Source: Lachnospiraceae bacterium
Lineage (GTDB): Bacteria; Bacillota; Clostridia; Lachnospirales; Lachnospiraceae
Direction of reading: 5' to 3'
Assembly: GCA_016291655.1 (NCBI GenBank)
Contig: JAEEYF010000013.1
Location: 37,789-101,788 of the forward strand
DNA: 64,000 bases
In this document: one piece after another, positions 60,425 to 64,000 of the stretch
Numbering within the stretch: the stretch's first letter is position 1
Layout of the letters: every line of letters starts with the position of its first letter
The notes under the pieces: model-generated
Told to the model about the DNA's origin: nothing
Databases searched by the model: none
The model's input: only the letters and a program-made list of their open reading frames with translations
Position numbers and translations under genes: made by a program

Positions 60425-63072
60425 TCGCTTCTGAGTGCCACCACGGGGTCTCGCTTAGCAGCCATTCCCGCAGGTATCAAGCCTGCAACGACTGTCAGGA
60501 ATATGCTTATAAGTATAAGTATAAGCCCGTACAAAGGCGGCAATGCCGAAATGTTTTTCAGATCGGCCAAATGATAGATCAAGGCATTTATCGGAATGTT
60601 CAAAAGAACGGTTACGAGAACGCCGAGTCCTCCCGAAACAAGTCCTTCGATCAACGTTTCCGCATTAAACACTCTGGAAACATCTTTCTTTGAAGCACCT
60701 ATGCTTCGAAGAATACCGATCTCCTTCGTTCTTTCCAAAACAGAGATATACGTTATGATCGCGATCATTATGGAGGATACAACAAGTGAGATCGCAACAA
60801 AGGCTATGAGAACATATGTGATGGCATTGATTATGGTGCTTATGGAAGACATCATCAGGCCGATAAAATCAGTGTAGGATATCTTTGCGCCTTCATTTCC
60901 TTCGGCTTCACATTTATTATTGTATTCCTTGATCTTATTCTCTATTGCATCTTTTGACTCAAAATCCTTCGGATATATGCTTATGCTTGAAGGAACCGAA
61001 AGATCGCATACTCCCAGTGCCTTCAGGTTTCCTTCATAGGTGGCTTCGGAAACCGCTGCGGCAGCCATTTGCTTCCTGAGCTCCGCCAATTCCTCTTCGG
61101 AAAGTGTCGCAAGATAAGCCTGCTGCTCGGGCGTGAGTTTTGACATATCCATTGCCTGCTGCTCGGCATCTTCCGCGTTTTCGGAAGATGCAAAGGGTTT
61201 TCCGCTGAACACATCTGTATCTTTATCGGATTTCTGGGATTTTACGATACTCGAATTATTTGTCTGTTCGATAATGTATTCCGTAAGTTCCTTGGTGTAA
61301 CCGATGGTACTGGAGATCGCAGTGGCAGCTGCCTCCGGTCTGGGTCTTACAATACCCGCTATCTTTAATTCCAAACCGTTCCCAAGTATTGTCTTGAAAT
61401 ACTCGGAATCCTCTTCCACCACATTCCATGCATTACTTTCCGAATCGTAGGTGTAGTAATCGGTATCCAAAATGCAGCGGAAACGTAAATTCAAAATATC
61501 ATCATAGGTATATTCATCTTTTCCGGAAGGCTCTATCTCTTCATTCTTAAGGAAGGCTTTGAGTGTCGTCTGATCCTTTAAGCCGAGAGTAAACAGATCC
61601 ATGTCCTCAACATAATTACGCTCCGAGATGACAAAGACCATTTCTGTCATGTCCTGAGGCCAATGTCCCGCCACAACTTCGTATTGCTGAGCAAGGAGGT
61701 CGGGATTGTCTATCAACTCTCCGAACACATCCATATCCGTTCCCATCATGGACATGGCAGGCATTGACGAGTACATGGAATAAACCGATGACATATTGCT
61801 CATCCCCATGGAATCCATGACCGTCGAAGGATTAACACGGAGCGTGTCTCCGTTAAGATCCGTTCCGTATATCTTAATATTGATGTCATAGGTATATCTG
61901 AGTGCACTTACAAGATCCGAGAATCCGTTTGCGGGATCGTCAAGATACTTCTTGAATTCCACCAGATCGTTCACGTTTCTCTTGCTGATCATGGCATTGT
62001 ACATGTTGGTGCTGACATCAAGGCTCTTGATCACATCTTTGGCTTCTTCTTTATCGTCGTTGTCGTTCTTTTTCTCTTCCGCTTCGTCTTCCGTTTCTCC
62101 GGTCATGGCAGAAAACATGGCGCCGAGGTCAAGGCTCTCGGATTCGATGTTTATAGGATAATTCGAAAGAGTTTCTTCCTGAACCCGATCTATGTACTTC
62201 TGAAAGCCGTCAGACAGTGAAAGGATCAATGCTATTCCTATTATACCGATGGCCCCTGCAAAAGCGGTGAGAAATGTTCTTCCCTTCTTTGTCCAAAGAT
62301 TGTTGGCCGATAGACTGAGTGCCGTAAGAAACGACATAGAAGCTCTCTTGCCTTTGTTTCTTGACGATGAATTAATGTCTTCATCTATGATCTCATCATA
62401 AGGTCTGCTGTCATCCACAACGCAGCCGTCCAGCAAACGTATGATCCTCGTTGAGTATGCTTCCGCAAGATCCGGATTGTGTGTAACCATGATGATAAGA
62501 CGATCATTGGATATCTCTTTCAGGAGTTCCATGATCTGAATACTTGTCTCGGAATCAAGAGCACCTGTAGGTTCATCCGCAAGAAGAATATCAGGTTCAT
62601 TGACCAGAGCTCTCGCAATCGCTACACGTTGCATCTGTCCGCCGGACATCTGGTTCGGCTTCTTATGAAGCTGGTCTCCGAGACCAACTCTTTCAAGAGC
62701 GCTTATTGCTCTTTTTTTTCTTTCCGCAGGAGACACTCCCGAAAGTGTGAGTGCGAGTTCTACATTAGACAGAACGCTTTGATGAGGGATCAGATTGTAA
62801 CTTTGAAAAACGAATCCTATGGAATGATTTCTGTAGGTGTCCCAATCGGAATCCTTAAATTTGCGGGTGGACTTTCCGTTAATGATAAGATCTCCCGAGG
62901 AGTATTTGTCCAAACCGCCGATGATGTTCAAGAGAGTTGTTTTTCCGCATCCGGACTGCCCCAAGACCGATACGAATTCATTTTTTCTGAAATTGATTGA
63001 GACTCCCTTGAGGGCTTCAACCTTAGTGTCGCCCATTTCGTAATTCTTTACGATGTCTTTTAACTGAAGCAT
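60421..63072 (-). CDS. MacB-like ABC exporter, ATPase fused to FtsX-type permease
   Basis: An 883-residue fusion. The N-terminal ATPase (1 to about 225) has Walker [11 protein letters not shown], signature [14 protein letters not shown], Walker [15 protein letters not shown] and H-loop MVTHNPD. A first helix near 265-290 ([20 protein letters not shown]) is followed by a large extracytoplasmic domain with an acidic insertion ([19 protein letters not shown]) and then three C-terminal helices, with the coupling motif [20 protein letters not shown]. It is a mechanotransmission exporter, possibly for antimicrobial peptides. The substrate is unknown. It is convergent with the DtxR-like gene. Confidence 0.93.
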   Translation of the reverse strand: MLQLKDIVKNYEMGDTKVEALKGVSINFRKNEFVSVLGQSGCGKTTLLNIIGGLDKYSSGDLIINGKSTRKFKDSDWDTYRNHSIGFVFQSYNLIPHQSVLSNVELALTLSGVSPAERKKRAISALERVGLGDQLHKKPNQMSGGQMQRVAIARALVNEPDILLADEPTGALDSETSIQIMELLKEISNDRLIIMVTHNPDLAEAYSTRIIRLLDGCVVDDSRPYDEIIDEDINSSSRNKGKRASMSFLTALSLSANNLWTKKGRTFLTAFAGAIGIIGIALILSLSDGFQKYIDRVQEETLSNYPINIESESLDLGAMFSAMTGETEDEAEEKKNDNDDKEEAKDVIKSLDVSTNMYNAMISKRNVNDLVEFKKYLDDPANGFSDLVSALRYTYDINIKIYGTDLNGDTLRVNPSTVMDSMGMSNMSSVYSMYSSMPAMSMMGTDMDVFGELIDNPDLLAQQYEVVAGHWPQDMTEMVFVISERNYVEDMDLFTLGLKDQTTLKAFLKNEEIEPSGKDEYTYDDILNLRFRCILDTDYYTYDSESNAWNVVEEDSEYFKTILGNGLELKIAGIVRPRPEAAATAISSTIGYTKELTEYIIEQTNNSSIVKSQKSDKDTDVFSGKPFASSENAEDAEQQAMDMSKLTPEQQAYLATLSEEELAELRKQMAAAAVSEATYEGNLKALGVCDLSVPSSISIYPKDFESKDAIENKIKEYNNKCEAEGNEGAKISYTDFIGLMMSSISTIINAITYVLIAFVAISLVVSSIMIAIITYISVLERTKEIGILRSIGASKKDVSRVFNAETLIEGLVSGGLGVLVTVLLNIPINALIYHLADLKNISALPPLYGLILILISIFLTVVAGLIPAGMAAKRDPVVALRSE

Positions 63073-63145
63073 ATTAAAATTAACCCTTCTGTAAACTTTC
63101 GGAAGCTGAGTCTTTTACTTCCGACACAAAAAACTTGACTTCTAA

Positions 63146-63173
63146 AGTATACTCCATCACTGCGTCATTTCAA
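63146..63173 (-). promoter_or_regulatory. Promoter of the MacB-like gene
   Basis: TTGAAA (63168-63173), 16 bases, TATACT (63146-63151) on the minus strand. A leader hairpin (TCGGAAG and CTTCCGA) lies between it and the start. Confidence 0.7.
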
Positions 63174-63229
63174 CTAAACAAAACATAAAAATAATTAAGA
63201 AACTATAGCCTCCCGTAAAGAAGAGCACA

Positions 63230-63256
63230 AAAAAATCCCGGCTGAAAGCCGGGATT
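63230..63256 (-). terminator. Terminator of the sugar ABC ATPase gene
   Basis: AATCCCGGCT, TTC, AGCCGGGATT (63234-63256), then a T-run on the minus strand. Confidence 0.92.
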
Positions 63257-63265
63257 GAATTTGTC

Positions 63266-64000
63266 TTAGTGGCAGATAACCTGCTCAGTCTCCTTGTCGA
63301 AGAGATGGATCTTGGAAAGATCGAGAGCGATCTTAATGGTGTCACCAACCTTAGCGGTTGTACGAGGATTAACTCTTGCAGTGATATCAACATAGTTGTT
63401 GAGATCCTTTGTATTTGTCTTATCCTCAAGTGTGAAGTAAAGGAATACTTCGGCACCGAGAAGCTCGTAAACTCTTACTTCTGCTTCGAATGTGGAATCA
63501 GCAAGTGTGGAGATCGTCATCTCGTCATCCTTGATATCTTCGGGACGAATACCGAGAACAACCTTCTTTCCTACATAACCGCCATCGATAAGCTTCTTGG
63601 AACGTGTTTCCTGAAGAGTAACAGTACGACCAACGAAGTGAAGTTTGCAACGTGTGCCAACCTGCTCAACTTCGCAATCGATGAAGTTCATCTGAGGTGA
63701 TCCCATGAATCCTGCAACGAAGAGGTTACAAGGCTTGTCATAGAGGTTCTGAGGTGTATCAACCTGCTGGATAACACCGTCCTTCATAACGATGATCCTT
63801 GTACCGAGTGTCATAGCCTCTGTCTGGTCATGTGTAACGTAGATGATGGTAGTCTGGAGCTTCTGATGAAGCTTGGAGATCTCAATTCTCATCTGTACAC
63901 GGAGCTTTGCATCGAGGTTTGAAAGAGGCTCATCCATAAGGAATACCTTAGGATTACGAACGATTGCACGACCCATGGCAACACGCTGTCTCTGACCACC
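63266..64000 (-). CDS. Sugar ABC transporter ATP-binding protein, MsmX/UgpC type (5' end beyond window)
   Basis: The frame runs off the right edge, which corresponds to the signature motif (GGQRQRVAMGRA). Visible parts are Walker B VFLMDEPLSNLDAKLRVQMR, the H-loop YVTHDQTEAM and the C-terminal OB-type regulatory domain (FVAGFMGSPQMNFID, VVLGIRPEDI, TARVNPRTTAKVGD). Walker A lies outside. This is the shared ATPase type that serves several oligosaccharide importers in Firmicutes. It is a likely energy source for the solute-binding protein at 39016-40689, which has no ATPase of its own nearby. Confidence 0.95.
   Translation of the reverse strand, partial: GGQRQRVAMGRAIVRNPKVFLMDEPLSNLDAKLRVQMRIEISKLHQKLQTTIIYVTHDQTEAMTLGTRIIVMKDGVIQQVDTPQNLYDKPCNLFVAGFMGSPQMNFIDCEVEQVGTRCKLHFVGRTVTLQETRSKKLIDGGYVGKKVVLGIRPEDIKDDEMTISTLADSTFEAEVRVYELLGAEVFLYFTLEDKTNTKDLNNYVDITARVNPRTTAKVGDTIKIALDLSKIHLFDKETEQVICH

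Overview
The window looks like chromosome of a low-to-mid GC, Gram-positive member of the Clostridia, most likely a gut or rumen Lachnospiraceae. The basis is the gene families present: DUF4364, DUF1836, VTC/DUF4956, Cthe_2159-like beta-helix, single-chain PurL, a T-box in front of pheST and a YesN-type regulator. Purine-rich Shine-Dalgarno sites and clear sigma-A promoters (TTGACA-17-TATAAT type) fit this. Most genes lie on the minus strand. No rRNA, CRISPR array, phage or complete insertion sequence is visible.

Layout. 1-3270: pheST with a T-box leader. 3274-8480: an iron alcohol dehydrogenase, a flavin-nucleotide-binding protein and L-rhamnose catabolism (rhaM, rhaB, rhaA). 8507-14453: an accessory region with a small membrane protein, a large palindrome, a 46-codon secreted-peptide gene, an XRE-TPR regulator convergent with it, a HAD-TPR protein and tcdA. 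14689-22147: lipid genes (plsC, dagK-like), a beta-helix carbohydrate-binding lipoprotein, a small surface protein, pncB and a nitroreductase. 22198-25200: a RelB/YoeB toxin-antitoxin module beside tRNA-Gln, a GH25 lysozyme and YigZ. 25259-33788: purL, a LysR regulator and an AT-rich four-gene ABC exporter cassette. 33919-43497: a glycan operon made of a repeat-built surface protein, a solute-binding lipoprotein, a GH29 fucosidase, a YesN regulator and a GH42 beta-galactosidase. 43709-51456: VTC/DUF4956, tRNA-Ala, DUF4364, engB, lon, prfC and DUF1836. 51653-59333: degV, hom, ctpA, an EnvC-like M23 protein, ftsX, ftsE and a PucR/CdaR regulator. 59588-64000: a structured intergenic region with a MITE, a DtxR-like regulator, a MacB-type exporter and the distal part of an MsmX/UgpC-type sugar ATPase.

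The most notable candidate is at 9510-11574. A short gene encodes a signal-peptide-bearing 46-residue peptide ending in GNDIPIFTRP. It is convergent with, and overlaps by 4 bases, a 605-residue regulator that has two XRE helix-turn-helix domains and TPR-like helices. This is the layout of peptide-pheromone (RRNPP/Rgg/PlcR-like) quorum sensing, but I do not recognise the peptide or the double-HTH regulator. A 23-bp-arm inverted repeat lies upstream of the peptide promoter. It could be the operator, the terminator of the regulator transcript, or both.

A second notable structure is a 182-bp MITE at 59752-59933. It has 14-bp terminal inverted repeats (13 match) and an 8-bp target duplication (GTGCTACC). 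It is inserted in the promoter of the DtxR-like gene and supplies part of the present -10 hexamer.

Functionally the window combines housekeeping (translation, proteolysis, purine and homoserine synthesis, cell division) with scavenging of plant or host glycans. The glycan machinery covers rhamnose, fucosides and beta-galactosides, imported by an ABC system whose likely ATPase is cut by the right edge.
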